DNA of 64,000 nucleotides from contig NC_133653.1 in the NCBI RefSeq assembly GCF_009905375.1, positions 68,292,389 to 68,356,388 on the forward strand, in the 5' to 3' direction. This document shows, in pieces, positions 1-10,082 of this stretch. The notes beneath the pieces were generated by a model, which saw nothing but the letters and a program-made list of their open reading frames with translations, was not told the origin of the DNA and did no database searches. The translations under genes and the position numbers were made by a program. Source of the DNA: Apium graveolens (lineage: Eukaryota > Streptophyta > Magnoliopsida > Apiales > Apiaceae). Each line of letters starts with the position of its first letter. Position 1 is the stretch's first letter.

Positions 1-951
1 ACTTCAAGAAAAGTTTCTAAGACAACCTCTGATATGGCTCAAGTTGTTCAGAGTCAAGAGATAGTTAGTTCTGATATCTCTAAGAAGCAAGTAACCTCTG
101 ACATAGCTCAAGTTAACTTGATATCAGAACATAAATCAAAGGAAACCTCTGACATTGCTCATGTTAAACCTTCAAAGATACTCCTACCAGGATTCACAAA
201 AGCCAAACAGACTCAACCTTTGAAGACTGTTGTAAGTGGTTTTGAAGCAAGAGTGGTTACTGGAAAGGAAGCAAGAGATAAAACTGGATTGGGAAGTGCT
301 GATGAAAGAAGAGTACAGAACACAACCAATGATCCAACTTCCTTAAGTGAACCAGGTATTGGAGCAACTCCTGAGAGATTGAATCAACTAGAATCTGTAC
401 AAATGGTTTACCATACCTACTTGAAAGAACACATCTTGTTGTACTTCATGACAGATGGTAGGGTTTATCATATAAGGGAAAATGTCATTCCACTGAAGTA
501 TTTTAAAGAGCTGGAACATGTATTATTCTTACTTCAAGTGAATGACAAAATAACAGAAAGTGCTGCAAACTTTTTGAAGAGTCAAATTCAGAAACAGAAA
601 AAGCTTTATTCTGTTAAGTCTGACAGCACATATCTTCCAAAGTACAGAGATCACAAGGGTGATATTGTTGAGATGAAGCCCAATTCTGCTAAGATTATAA
701 CTACCTTTCTGGGTTACAAGGCCGTGGAATTCAATCTTGAGTCTGACAAGGCATATTTGATCAGACTGGATCAGGACATAAGGAAAGCTATAATTAATGA
801 TCTCAGGGCTGCAATCTTTCAAATTGGTGAAGATTCTGCAGAACTTAAAGATGCTAAAAGGAGGATGATTGATGAACTCAGATATGCTGAGAGATGTTTG
901 TTGAAGAACTATCTCAGAACAACTCCTGACATCAGAGAGATCAGAAGATGA
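1..951 (+). CDS. 3' end of the extra (aORF/env-like) ORF of Copia copy C, 5' end outside window
   Basis: The reading frame is open from the first base to a TGA at 949-951 (about 316 residues). It matches the C-terminal quarter of the 1235-residue extra ORF of copy B (13256-16963, - strand) nearly residue for residue, with scattered substitutions. Both end in a Lys/Arg-rich tail after TTPDIREI. Copy C carries an additional unit of a short degenerate repeat with core TSD-x-AQV (residues about 11-60), so repeat number varies between copies. The last 180 residues are mixed charged and hydrophobic with no membrane segment or catalytic motif I recognise. The position, after pol and just before the polypurine tract and 3' LTR, is that of the extra ORF in SIRE-like Copia elements. 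Function is unknown; 'envelope-like' is only a positional label. Confidence 0.8.
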   Translation, partial: TSRKVSKTTSDMAQVVQSQEIVSSDISKKQVTSDIAQVNLISEHKSKETSDIAHVKPSKILLPGFTKAKQTQPLKTVVSGFEARVVTGKEARDKTGLGSADERRVQNTTNDPTSLSEPGIGATPERLNQLESVQMVYHTYLKEHILLYFMTDGRVYHIRENVIPLKYFKELEHVLFLLQVNDKITESAANFLKSQIQKQKKLYSVKSDSTYLPKYRDHKGDIVEMKPNSAKIITTFLGYKAVEFNLESDKAYLIRLDQDIRKAIINDLRAAIFQIGEDSAELKDAKRRMIDELRYAERCLLKNYLRTTPDIREIRR

Positions 952-1141
952 AGCCAAGTCAAGATCTACAACTACTTAAATTTTGATATGAATACAGACT
1001 GAAGTTGTTATCAGAAGTTAAAGATTGGTAAAGCTTTAAGGACTATAAGTTGTAGTTATCTAGTCAAATTCTCATGCATTTGTACTTAATATTTTTGACA
1101 TCATCAAATATCTGTTAAACTTGTATATTATGCTAATTTAC

Positions 1142-1155
1142 AAGTTGGGGGAGAT
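1142..1155 (+). other. Polypurine tract of Copia copy C
   Basis: A purine-rich run with core TTGGGGGAGA lies directly against the LTR start at 1156. The same string precedes the 3' LTRs of copies A (25383-25396) and B (13049-13062, - strand). It is the expected primer site for plus-strand DNA synthesis. Confidence 0.8.
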
Positions 1156-1751
1156 TGTTAGATATATTTGATAATGTCATGGCTAATGTGTTTTATGTTT
1201 AGTTTTCAGATCTTACTTAAACAGGATAAATCAGTACTTACTGGAAGTCAAGACTTAAGGATATCAGTACTTATATTATCATGAGATAATTATCAGAAGA
1301 TGGATATCGGAACTTAAGTACTGAAGGACGTTCAGATAAGGAAGGCAGCTGGTTAAAGGAAAGAATATCGAGACAAACATAAGAAGATATATGCATGAAG
1401 ATGGAATTTTATGAAGAATAGAATACTTGGAAAAAAAGATATCTGATTGATATATTTTAGGAAGCAGAATTATATTCCATATCAATTAGCGATTATCTTG
1501 TAACTGTGTAGTATATAAACACAGACATAGGGTTTACACTATAAGTGTTATCACAATCGAGAAGATTATTCATTATAACCGTAACTGCTCTCGTGATATT
1601 TGTTCATCACTGAGAGAGAACAGTTCCATACTGTAACAGAGTTTATTGTTTTAAATAAAGTTTATTTTCTGTTACTTGAGTTATTAAAGTTTGATTTGAT
1701 TGTGCTATACACTGTATTCACCCCCCTCTACAGTGTGAGTGTGACCTAACA
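1156..1751 (+). repeat. 3' LTR of Copia copy C (596 bp)
   Basis: It begins TGTTAGATAT and ends GACCTAACA (TG...CA) and aligns end to end with the 599-bp LTRs of A and B. By eye it differs at roughly one base in ten, so this copy is from an older wave or another subfamily. A TATA box (TATATAAAC at 1512-1520) and an AATAAA signal near 1655 are in the same relative places as in A and B. The 5' LTR and the target duplication partner lie outside the window. Confidence 0.88.
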
Positions 1752-2510
1752 AATATAATTAATTTAAAAATATTAAAGAACATATTCTACATAATTATTA
1801 TCTTTTTTGGTTATAATTAGCAAAAAAAACTCAAACTTTTTTCTTTGAAGCCTATTTCATTAAAAACAAACACTTTTAAAATTAATTTAAATTCAAATTT
1901 ATAACAAATTAAATTATAAATTATGTATCATATAAAAATATAAAATACTAAATTCCTTATAATATAATAATAAGTTTTTTGCCAATATTAAATAATATAT
2001 ATTATATATCTAATTCTTGAAAAAAATAAAAAAATAACCGCACGGGTTATAAGTTAGTAAATATTAAATGAATTACAGTATAGTTCAGTTTTATATTATC
2101 TTAGTAATATTTGTTTTTATTGTAATATTTGGATTCGACATTTAATTTCAAATAATAAATATATTTTAAATTTAAAGATTAAACTTTTATAAGCAAGAAT
2201 CAAGTAAAATTTAGTTACTTACAACTATGAGGAAAACGTTAAAACAGAAATATGCATTTTAATTTTGCAGTTATAATGCGGTATTGTGTTTTGTGCATGT
2301 TATTATATGTATAATGTTCTTCTATTTGCATAAATGACAATTCTTTCATGACTCTTTATTTATTTCTATTCTATTAAAGAATAAATTTTTACGATTTTAT
2401 AAAATACCATAAAAGAACAGGTCTTACCATATCAAATTCAAAGAGAAACATCCAACTCAACAAGTAACATATATTATAAATTTTATACAGTTATTTTTAT
2501 CATATATATA
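1752..2510. other. AT-rich intergenic spacer
   Basis: No ORF, RNA gene or complete mobile element was seen. The string CCGCACGGG followed by TTATAAGTTAG at 2038-2058 resembles half of a Helitron 3'-terminal hairpin with a decayed CTRR end. That is too weak to annotate as an element. Bases 2506-2510 (ATATA) are the left target duplication of element A. Confidence 0.6.
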
Positions 2511-3109
2511 TGTTAGATATATTTGATAATGTCATGGCTAATATGTTTTATGTTTAGATTTCAGATCTTATTTGAACAGAACAAATCAGTACTTAACTGA
2601 TCAGTACTTATACTGGAAGTCAGAACTTAAGGGATATCAGTACTTATGTTATCAGGAGATAGATATCAGAACTTAAGTGCTGAAGGACGATCAGATAAGG
2701 ACAGTAGCTGATTAAAGTTAAGAAGATCAAGATAAACATAAGAAGAGATATGCATGAAGAAGGAATTCCATGAAGAATGGAATACTTGGAATAGAAGATA
2801 TCTGATTGATATATTTTAGGAAGCAGAATTATATTCCATATCAATTAGCGATTATCTTGTAACTGTGTAGTATATAAACACAGACATAGGGTTTACACTA
2901 TAAGTGTTATCATTATCGAGAATATTATTTATTATAACCCTAGCAGCTCTCGTGATATTTTGTTCATCACTGAGAGATAACAGTTCCAGATTGTAACAGA
3001 GTTTATTGTTTAAATAAAGTTTGTTTTCTGTTACATAAGTTCTTGAAGTTTGATTTGATTGTAATAAACACTGTATTCACCCCCTCTACAGTGAAAGTGT
3101 GACCTAACA
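2511..3109 (+). repeat. 5' LTR of Copia element A
   Basis: A TG...CA LTR of 599 bp, matching 25397-25995 at all but one position by eye. U3 contains inverted copies of the element's dispersed motif (ATCAGAACTT at 2665-2674). TATATAAACA lies at 2871-2880, and AATAAA at 3013-3018 is a plausible polyadenylation signal. ORFs on the opposite strand here are chance readings of the LTR. Confidence 0.95.
2871..2880 (+). promoter_or_regulatory. TATA box in the 5' LTR of element A
   Basis: TATATAAACA sits about two thirds into the LTR, where the U3/R boundary is expected. It is kept in all LTRs of the family (1512, 25757, and on the - strand 12679-12688 and 24514-24523). Transcription would start about 30 bp downstream, near 2905. 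Confidence 0.65.
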
Positions 3110-3111
3110 AG

Positions 3112-3124
3112 TGGTATCAGAGCT
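3112..3124 (+). other. Primer binding site (initiator Met tRNA), element A
   Basis: TGGTATCAGAGCT lies 2 bp after the LTR end and is the standard plant Copia primer site complementary to the 3' end of initiator Met tRNA. The copy in B is at 24270-24282 on the - strand. Confidence 0.92.
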
Positions 3125-3164
3125 ATCTGTTAACACACATACAGTTAAAGATCCAAACACAATC

Positions 3165-5468
3165 ATGTCTGACACAGAAACTCCAACTAAGCCTACCAAA
3201 ACTGAGGAATCATCAAAGACATCAACTCAGAGTCGATATGAGACTATCAGAGTTCCCATATTGAGACCATCTGAATATCCCATATGGAAGGTAAGGATGA
3301 CCATGTTTCTGGAAGCAACAGATCCAGAATACCTTGATAGAATCAAGGAAGGGCCTCACAAACCTACCAAGCTCGCTGTTGTAGTTGCAGGTGAAGCAGC
3401 AATGACCGTACCAAAGGAAAAGAATGATTACACTGCTGAAGATATAGCATCTATTGCTAAGGATGCCAAGGTACGTCACTTATTGCATAGTGCCATTGAT
3501 AATGTAATGTCAAACAGGGTAATCAACTGCAAGACTGCTAAGGAGATATGGGATGCACTGGAGACAAGGTGTCAAGGAACTGAAACAGTTAAGAAGAACA
3601 GGAAGACAATACTCACTCAAGAGTATGAACACTTTGACTCTAGGACTAATGAGTCATTGACTGATGTATATGATAGATTTGTCAAACTCTTGAATGACTT
3701 GTCATTAGTAAATAAGGAGTATGATCTTGAAGATACAAACCTCAAATTCCTGTTAGCTCTTCCTGAATGTTGGGATTTGAAGGCAACAACAATAAGAGAC
3801 AACTACAATCTTGATGAAACAACTCTTGATGAAATCTATGGAATGCTCAAGACTCATGAACTTGAGATGGAACAAAGAAGCAAGAGGAAAGGAGGAAAGT
3901 CAAGGACAGTTGCTCTCAAGGTTGAAGAGGAATCCCCCAAACCACCTTCCTCAAAGAAAGATAAGGGTAAAGCTCTTATCATAAAATCTGATACTGAGTC
4001 ATCAAGTTCTGAGAGTGATGATGACTCAGATTCTGAAAGCTTGCCTGAAACTGATGCTGATGAGGAGATGATGAAGCTGTGTGCTCTTATGGTGAAAGGA
4101 ATCACAAAGATTGCATACAGGAAGTTCAGGAAGGGAAAGAAGTTTTCCAGGAAAGGCATAAGTTCTGATAAGAAGAATTTCAGAAGATCTGAAGGAAGAG
4201 GAGGAAAGTCTGACAGAGGAGATTACGCTAATGTTAAATGTTATAATTGTGGTGAGAAAGGCCACATATCTCCTGATTGCAAGAAGACCAAGAATGACAA
4301 AGGCAAAGCTCTTGTCACAAAGCAGAAAAGCTGGACAGACACCTCAGACTCTGAAAGTGAGGAGAACTATGCATTGATGGCAAATGCTGATAAATCAAGT
4401 TCTGAGAGCAGTTCTGAAGCTGCTGAAACAAAGGTACCTCAGACTACTTATGCTTTTCATACTGATGATATTAATGAGTTGAGAAGATATCTTAAAACCA
4501 TGTTTGTTAGTTATAGAGATCAAACTTTAACATGTGAAAGATTAACTTCTGAAAATCTTGCTTTTAGGAAAAGAAATGATTTCTTAGAAAAAGAGTTAGT
4601 CATGTTTCATCAAACTCAGCAGGATAGAGATGATGCTTTTTATGTTAGGGATGAAGTGCTAAAAATGAATGAATCTCTAAAAACTGAGTTAGAAAAGGAG
4701 AGAGAGATTATCAGAACTTGGACTAACTCTGGCAAAACAACTCAAAATTTGCTAAGCAGTGGAAACTGGAAAGAGGGCTTAGGCTATGGAGAAAATAAAA
4801 AAGGAACTGTAGAAATTAAGCCTGTTGATAAGCAAAAGCCGAAGTTAAAACCTGTTAAGTTTGTAACTGAAAAATCCGAAAATGAGAAATCAGAAGTTAA
4901 AAAGGAATTAGCTTCTGACAAACTAAAACAGGAAAAGACAGCTGAAGTTAACATAGGCTTAATGACAAAGAAGCAGCTTAAGCATAAGCTGAAAGATGTT
5001 AAGAATACAAACAAGGTAAAATCACCTAGGAAAAACAGGAATGGAAAGGAAGGTGTGAATAAAAGCAATAACTATAAATCTGTTCCTGATGCTCCTAGGA
5101 AAGCATGTCATAACTGTGGAAGTTCTAACCATCTGGCTTCTTTTTGCAGGAAGAATAAGAATATTAACTCCTTATCTACAAAGTCAGGAGTTAAGAGTCA
5201 GTCTGTTAGATACAAACCACAAAATCCTTGTTTTCATTGTGGTAGTTTATGGCATTCCATTTATACTTGTAAGGAATATCATAGTTTGTACTATGATTAT
5301 TATCAAATAAAACCTTCTTTAAAGAAAGTTTCTGTTGTTCCTTCTAGTATAAGTTCTGATAAGAAAACTGTTAACATAAAATCTGATGTTAAATCCGCTG
5401 CAAATGTTAACAAACCTAAAAAGGCCAAAGGATCCAAGCAAGTCTGGGTCCTTAAAACTAATAATTAG
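3165..5468 (+). CDS. gag: Gag polyprotein, Copia element A
   Basis: The first in-frame ATG is at 3165 (protein starting MSDTETPTK, 767 aa). The frame is open upstream into the primer site, but that part would need a GTG start. Residues about 25-260 resemble the Copia Gag domain (a PxWKVRM-like segment near 40, then an EIWDALETRCQG stretch). A Ser/Asp/Glu-rich linker follows. A classic CCHC zinc knuckle (C-x2-C-x4-H-x4-C) is encoded at 4239-4280, then a charged, coiled-coil-like region. Two more CCHC-type knuckles are encoded at 5106-5147 and 5229-5270. Gag forms the cytoplasmic particle and binds the RNA. At over 760 aa it is long for Copia Gag, as in SIRE-type elements. It ends at TAG 5466-5468, and the copy in B appears identical in protein sequence. 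The ORF includes good 5' splice-site matches (AAG/GTACGT at 3471, AAG/GTAAAA at 5016) relevant to pol expression. Confidence 0.9.
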   Translation: MSDTETPTKPTKTEESSKTSTQSRYETIRVPILRPSEYPIWKVRMTMFLEATDPEYLDRIKEGPHKPTKLAVVVAGEAAMTVPKEKNDYTAEDIASIAKDAKVRHLLHSAIDNVMSNRVINCKTAKEIWDALETRCQGTETVKKNRKTILTQEYEHFDSRTNESLTDVYDRFVKLLNDLSLVNKEYDLEDTNLKFLLALPECWDLKATTIRDNYNLDETTLDEIYGMLKTHELEMEQRSKRKGGKSRTVALKVEEESPKPPSSKKDKGKALIIKSDTESSSSESDDDSDSESLPETDADEEMMKLCALMVKGITKIAYRKFRKGKKFSRKGISSDKKNFRRSEGRGGKSDRGDYANVKCYNCGEKGHISPDCKKTKNDKGKALVTKQKSWTDTSDSESEENYALMANADKSSSESSSEAAETKVPQTTYAFHTDDINELRRYLKTMFVSYRDQTLTCERLTSENLAFRKRNDFLEKELVMFHQTQQDRDDAFYVRDEVLKMNESLKTELEKEREIIRTWTNSGKTTQNLLSSGNWKEGLGYGENKKGTVEIKPVDKQKPKLKPVKFVTEKSENEKSEVKKELASDKLKQEKTAEVNIGLMTKKQLKHKLKDVKNTNKVKSPRKNRNGKEGVNKSNNYKSVPDAPRKACHNCGSSNHLASFCRKNKNINSLSTKSGVKSQSVRYKPQNPCFHCGSLWHSIYTCKEYHSLYYDYYQIKPSLKKVSVVPSSISSDKKTVNIKSDVKSAANVNKPKKAKGSKQVWVLKTNN

Positions 5469-5486
5469 TGGTTTTTTTGATTGCAG
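5466..5486 (+). promoter_or_regulatory. gag-pol junction: two in-frame stops and a candidate 3' splice site
   Basis: After the gag TAG (5466-5468) the same frame reads through a T7 run into a TGA (5478-5480) and then TTGCAG/GGC, which opens pol with no ATG. TTTTTTTGATTGCAG is a strong plant-type 3' splice acceptor. Donors at 5016 or 3471 would each join to 5487 in frame. In copy B the run is T8, so pol is in a different frame from gag before any splicing, which argues against simple readthrough. Splicing is an inference here; Ogre-type Gypsy elements are a known precedent for intron removal inside a retrotransposon coding region. Confidence 0.5.
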
Positions 5487-8400
5487 GGCAACAGGAAAAA
5501 TATTTTAGTTCTGGACAGTGGATGTTCAGGACATATGACTGGAAATAAGGCCCTGCTATCAGACTTTGTGGAGAAAGCTGGCCCAAGTGTTTCTTATGGA
5601 GATGGCAACATTGGAAAAACTTTGGGATATGGCAATATCAATCTTGGGAATGTCATTATTAAAGATGTAGCTCTGGTCTCAAGACTTAAACACAACTTAC
5701 TGAGTATAAGTCAAATCTGTGACAGAGGTTATCATGTTGATTTCTTTGCAGAACATTGTGAAATAGTTAGTAAATCTAAAGGAAAAATTGTTCTGAAGGG
5801 ATTCAGGCGTGGTAACATTTATGAAGCTAAGCTTTCAACAAGTTCTGATGGTTCTGCAATCTGTTTAGTGAGTAGAGCCTCAACTGAAGAAAGCTGGAAT
5901 TGGCACAAGAAACTCTCTCATTTAAACTTCAACAAGATAAATGAACTGATCAAGAAAGATCTTGTGAGAGGACTGCCAAAATCAGTGTTTGTTCCTGATG
6001 GTCTTTGTGACTCATGTCAGAAGGCTAAACAAAGAAAATCTTTGTTCAAGAGCAAGACTGAATCATCAATTCTTGAGCCTTATTATCTACTTCATGTTGA
6101 TCTATTTGGTCCAGTGAATGTCATGTCTATTGCAAAGAAGAAATATGCGTTGGTCATAGTAGATGAGTTCACCAGATACACATGGGTGTATTTCTTGCAC
6201 ACAAAAAGTGAAACTGCATCTATCCTGATTGATCATGTCAAACAACTGGATAAATTGATCAAAGATTCTGTGAAAATTTTGAGGAGTGATAATGGCACTG
6301 AATTCAAGAATTTGATAATGGAAGAGTTCTGCAAAAATCATGGAATAAAGCAGGAATTTTCTGCTCCTGGAACTCCACAGCAAAATGGAGTTGTTGAAAG
6401 GAAGAATAGAACTCTAATTGAAGCTGCACGAACAATGCTTGAAGAAGCAAAGCTTCCAACCTATTTCTGGGCTGAAGCTGTGCAGACTGCTTGTTTTACT
6501 CAAAATGCAACACTCATTAACAAGCATGGAAAAACACCATATGAGATGGTGAAGAACAAAAAGCCAAATCTCAAATACTTTCATGTATTTGGATGTAAGT
6601 GTTTTGTTCTCAAGACTCATCCTGAACAGCTATCCAAGTTTGATCTAAAAGCTGATGAGGGAATCTTTGTAGGATATCCACTTTCTACAAAAGCCTTCAG
6701 AGTCTATAATTTGAGAACAAAAGTGGTCATGGAATCTATCAATGTCTCTTTTGATGACAAGAAGATCACTGGACTTGAAGATTGCATTGATCATGATAAG
6801 CTGAGATTTGAAAATGAAGATTCATATTCTGATACCTCAAGTCCTGACAGTCTAAGTCCTGATACTGTAAATTCTGATGGATTAAACTCTGATGTTATTG
6901 AAACTGTGGTGACTACGTCAAAGGAAGATGCACCAATGCAGGGGGAGCATACTCAAGATATTATCACATCTCAAGAAGCATCAGAACATACATCTGGCTC
7001 TTCAAATTCTGATTCGTCAAGTTCTGATAAGCCAAGTACTGACAGTGCTGAAAATCTAAATACTGAAGGATCCAACTCAGAGAGCATAGTTTCAGGGGGA
7101 GCATCAGAAAATGAAACCGAAGACAGCATAAATCATGGGGGAGCATCCAGTTCTAGAGAAAATCTTCCATCTGCAAGGAAGTGGACAAAATCACATACAC
7201 CTGATTTAATAATTGGAAATCCTGAGGCAGGTGTCAGAACTAGAACAGGTACTTCGAATGAATGTCTTTACAATTCTTTTCTCTCTCAGTCTGAGCCAAA
7301 GAAAGTGGAAGAAGCTCTTCAAGATGCTGATTGGGTGCAAGCAATGCAGGAAGAGTTGAATGAATTTGAAAGAAACAAAGTCTGGACCTTAGTACCAAGA
7401 CCCAAGAATAGATCAGTTGTTGGTACAAAGTGGGTATTCAGAAACAAAACTGACAGTGATGGCATAATTGTAAGGAACAAGGCAAGGCTGGTTGCAAAAG
7501 GATATTCTCAACAGGAGGGAATTGACTATGATGAAACATTTGCTCCAGTTGCTAGGTTAGAAGCCATAAGGATATTCATGGCTTATGCTGCTCACAAAAA
7601 GTTTACTGTCTTTCAAATGGATGTGAAAAGTGCTTTTCTCAATGGAGAATTGGAAGAGGAAGTATATGTTGAACAACCTCCAGGCTTTGTAGATTCCAAA
7701 CATCCAGATTATGTCTACAGGCTTGATAAAGCACTTTATGGACTTAAGCAAGCTCCTAGAGTATGGTATGAGACTTTAGCTCAGTTTCTTCTGGAAAGTG
7801 GATTCAACAGAGGAACTATTGACAAAACATTGTTCTATCTCAACCATGGCAAGGACTTACTTTTGATCCAGATTTATGTTGATGATATTATTTTTGGGTC
7901 TCCAAATGACAAACTTTGCAAAAAGTTTGCCAACCTAATGCAGTCAAGATATCAGATGAGTATGATGGGAGAACTTAGTTATTTTCTGGGCCTTCAAGTC
8001 AAGCAGAGTGAAGAAGGAACTTTTATTTGTCAATCTAAGTACACCAGAAACTTGCTGAAAAAATTTGGAATGCAAGACTGTTCAAGTGCATCCACTCCCA
8101 TGGCCACTGCAACAAAAATGGATAAGGATACTGGTAATTCAGTAGATATTACTGATTACAGAGGTATGATTGGCTCACTTCTCTATCTAACTGCTAGTAG
8201 ACCAGATATCATGTTTGCTACCTGTCTTTGTGCAAGATTTCAAGCAGATCCAAGAGAACCTCACTTAACAGCTGTAAAAAGAATCTTTAAGTATCTTAAA
8301 GGAACAGCTGATCTAGGATTATGGTATCCTAGAGAATCAGATTTTAAATTAATAGGTTACTCAGATGCAGATTTTGCAGGTTGCAAAATTGACAGGAAAA

Positions 8401-8831
8401 GCACAAGTGGTAGCTGCCAATTTCTTGGAGGCAGGTTGGTTTCTTGGTATAGCAAGAAACAAAAGTCAATTTCCACATCAACTGCAGAAGCAGAGTATAT
8501 TGCTGCAGGAAGCTGCTGTGCACAGATTCTCTGGATGAAGAATCAGTTACTAGATTATGGGTTAACGTATTTCAAAATCCCTATTTACTGTGATAATCAA
8601 AGTGCTATTGCTATGACAGGTAATCCAGTTCAACACTCTATGACAAAGCACATCAGCATCAGGTACCATTTCATCAGGGAACATGTGGATGAAGGTATAG
8701 TGGAATTGCATTTTGTTCCCACAGATCAACAAGTAGCAGATATCTTCACAAAACCACTGTGTGAAGCTACCTTTTCAAAATTGGTAAATGAACTTGGAAT
8801 GATTTCAGGTTCTTTCTCTAAATCTGCTTAA
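5481..8831 (+). CDS. pol: Pol polyprotein (protease-integrase-RT-RNase H), Copia element A
   Basis: 1116 codons with no internal stop. Domains in order: aspartic protease with LDSGCSGHM (active D about residue 12); the His/Cys zinc region of integrase (WHKKLSHL ... CDSCQKAK, about 139-190); integrase core with [16 protein letters not shown] and NGVVERKNR supplying D, D and E (about 208-320); a Ser-rich linker (about 450-590); reverse transcriptase with [15 protein letters not shown] and YVDD (Y about 799); RNase H with [18 protein letters not shown] and CDNQSA, ending with the [13 protein letters not shown] helix (about 1056). Integrase ahead of RT marks Ty1/copia. All catalytic residues I can check are present, so this copy looks competent. 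There is no ATG at the start: the frame opens at TTG 5481, or GGC 5487 if spliced. It differs from B at only a handful of residues. Confidence 0.93.
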   Translation: MQGNRKNILVLDSGCSGHMTGNKALLSDFVEKAGPSVSYGDGNIGKTLGYGNINLGNVIIKDVALVSRLKHNLLSISQICDRGYHVDFFAEHCEIVSKSKGKIVLKGFRRGNIYEAKLSTSSDGSAICLVSRASTEESWNWHKKLSHLNFNKINELIKKDLVRGLPKSVFVPDGLCDSCQKAKQRKSLFKSKTESSILEPYYLLHVDLFGPVNVMSIAKKKYALVIVDEFTRYTWVYFLHTKSETASILIDHVKQLDKLIKDSVKILRSDNGTEFKNLIMEEFCKNHGIKQEFSAPGTPQQNGVVERKNRTLIEAARTMLEEAKLPTYFWAEAVQTACFTQNATLINKHGKTPYEMVKNKKPNLKYFHVFGCKCFVLKTHPEQLSKFDLKADEGIFVGYPLSTKAFRVYNLRTKVVMESINVSFDDKKITGLEDCIDHDKLRFENEDSYSDTSSPDSLSPDTVNSDGLNSDVIETVVTTSKEDAPMQGEHTQDIITSQEASEHTSGSSNSDSSSSDKPSTDSAENLNTEGSNSESIVSGGASENETEDSINHGGASSSRENLPSARKWTKSHTPDLIIGNPEAGVRTRTGTSNECLYNSFLSQSEPKKVEEALQDADWVQAMQEELNEFERNKVWTLVPRPKNRSVVGTKWVFRNKTDSDGIIVRNKARLVAKGYSQQEGIDYDETFAPVARLEAIRIFMAYAAHKKFTVFQMDVKSAFLNGELEEEVYVEQPPGFVDSKHPDYVYRLDKALYGLKQAPRVWYETLAQFLLESGFNRGTIDKTLFYLNHGKDLLLIQIYVDDIIFGSPNDKLCKKFANLMQSRYQMSMMGELSYFLGLQVKQSEEGTFICQSKYTRNLLKKFGMQDCSSASTPMATATKMDKDTGNSVDITDYRGMIGSLLYLTASRPDIMFATCLCARFQADPREPHLTAVKRIFKYLKGTADLGLWYPRESDFKLIGYSDADFAGCKIDRKSTSGSCQFLGGRLVSWYSKKQKSISTSTAEAEYIAAGSCCAQILWMKNQLLDYGLTYFKIPIYCDNQSAIAMTGNPVQHSMTKHISIRYHFIREHVDEGIVELHFVPTDQQVADIFTKPLCEATFSKLVNELGMISGSFSKSA

Positions 8832-10082
8832 ACTTGTTCTATGTTATCAGACTTTATGATCAGTATTTACAGAATTAATCTCTTTGTATATTCTGTGCAT
8901 TAATTGATAAATGTCTTTAAGTACTGACTGTTGTCTGATATATGTTTCTAAACTCTGATAAGTGATATGTCTGTTTCAGTAACTATTCAATCCTATGAGG
9001 ATAACTGTGCTAGATACTGATCTACTAGTCTTCAATAAACAAATGATCCCATGAAAGAAGTAATTATTTCTGTGGAAATCTTATGACACAAGCAAATTCT
9101 GATAACTGAGCTTAGTTAAGTTTACTTTGTATATCTTATTACTAAGTCACAAATTAGAATAATGCTACTCATCTGTTTAAGTTCTGATTCTAGTAAAACT
9201 GCTGAATGTACTAAGTGCTGATAAACCTCACTTATCAAAAGAAGAAGAACAATAATCAAAGAATAATATCAGGTACTCCTTTGAGATCTAGAGTAAAAAT
9301 GTGAAAGGGACGACCCAAGTGCATTGCTGGTATTAAGTAAATATGCATTAGAAAAGCAAAATATTTTCTTGGTGACTTTTCACACTCTATGATTACTGGA
9401 GAAATACTCTGATAATAGCATAAATTCTGATAAACAGTCGTGACTCACTTACACTGAGAAGCCTCTGTAAAATAGAATTTCAAAAGATGCATAAAATTAG
9501 CACAAAAACAGTAGAGGTGAACTCATGCATGAACTCATTTATCAGTAGGTTTCAGGATAATGGCAGCTCTTTAGCAAAATTTTAATTATGACTTATTTCT
9601 AAGATGTACTGAAGTAGATCAGACTTTACTCTTTGTCTGTTATTTAGCTTAATACACACACACATCACTCCATATGAATGATGAAATTTCTGTGGTGGTC
9701 TATGTTATTTTAGATCAACAGTCATTGTGTCACTTTTGCACAAATTCTGAGGACAAGTTCTAGTTACACGTTCTGATGATTAAGTTCTGACGTTCATAAC
9801 TAAGAACTTGTATGAGTATTTACTAAGATAGATATTCCTTGTTCGAGTTAAGACATTATGTTCTGATGACTGTTAAGTTCTGGTATAGGTCTAAGTTCTG
9901 ATTTTTCAGTCTAACCCTTTACTTGACTTATCTGTGAATAAAATTTGGTAACAGTCTCAGATTAATTTCGAAATGTTGAAGTGGAAGATTAATAGTCTAT
10001 GGTTAAAACATAATGGCACTCGTCCTTGAACAGTTCACTCTTGTTACATGTGTACATTCCTTTTCCAATGACTCTTATTCTT
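8832..10082 (+). other. Non-coding pol to extra-ORF spacer of element A, ending at a deletion junction
   Basis: No ORF of note. It is dense in variants of the motif AAGTTCTGAT (exact at 9179-9188 and 9893-9902, many one-base variants). The sequence matches copy B (18729 back to about 18060) until about 10082, where it jumps straight into the middle of the extra ORF. Comparison with B shows about 2.13 kb missing here, corresponding to B 15925-18059. B 8632-9392 equivalents are in turn missing from B. Confidence 0.8.

Noticed and set aside
2038..2058. Helitron 3' end in the left spacer
   Set aside because: Only half of the hairpin (GCACGGG) and TTAG instead of CTRR; too decayed to call.
2644..2844. 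66-codon ORF found in every Copia LTR (2644-2844, 12715-12915, 24550-24750, 25530-25730)
   Set aside because: It is antisense to the element across U3 and recurs only because LTRs are copies; the older LTR of C has a changed version without signs of constraint.
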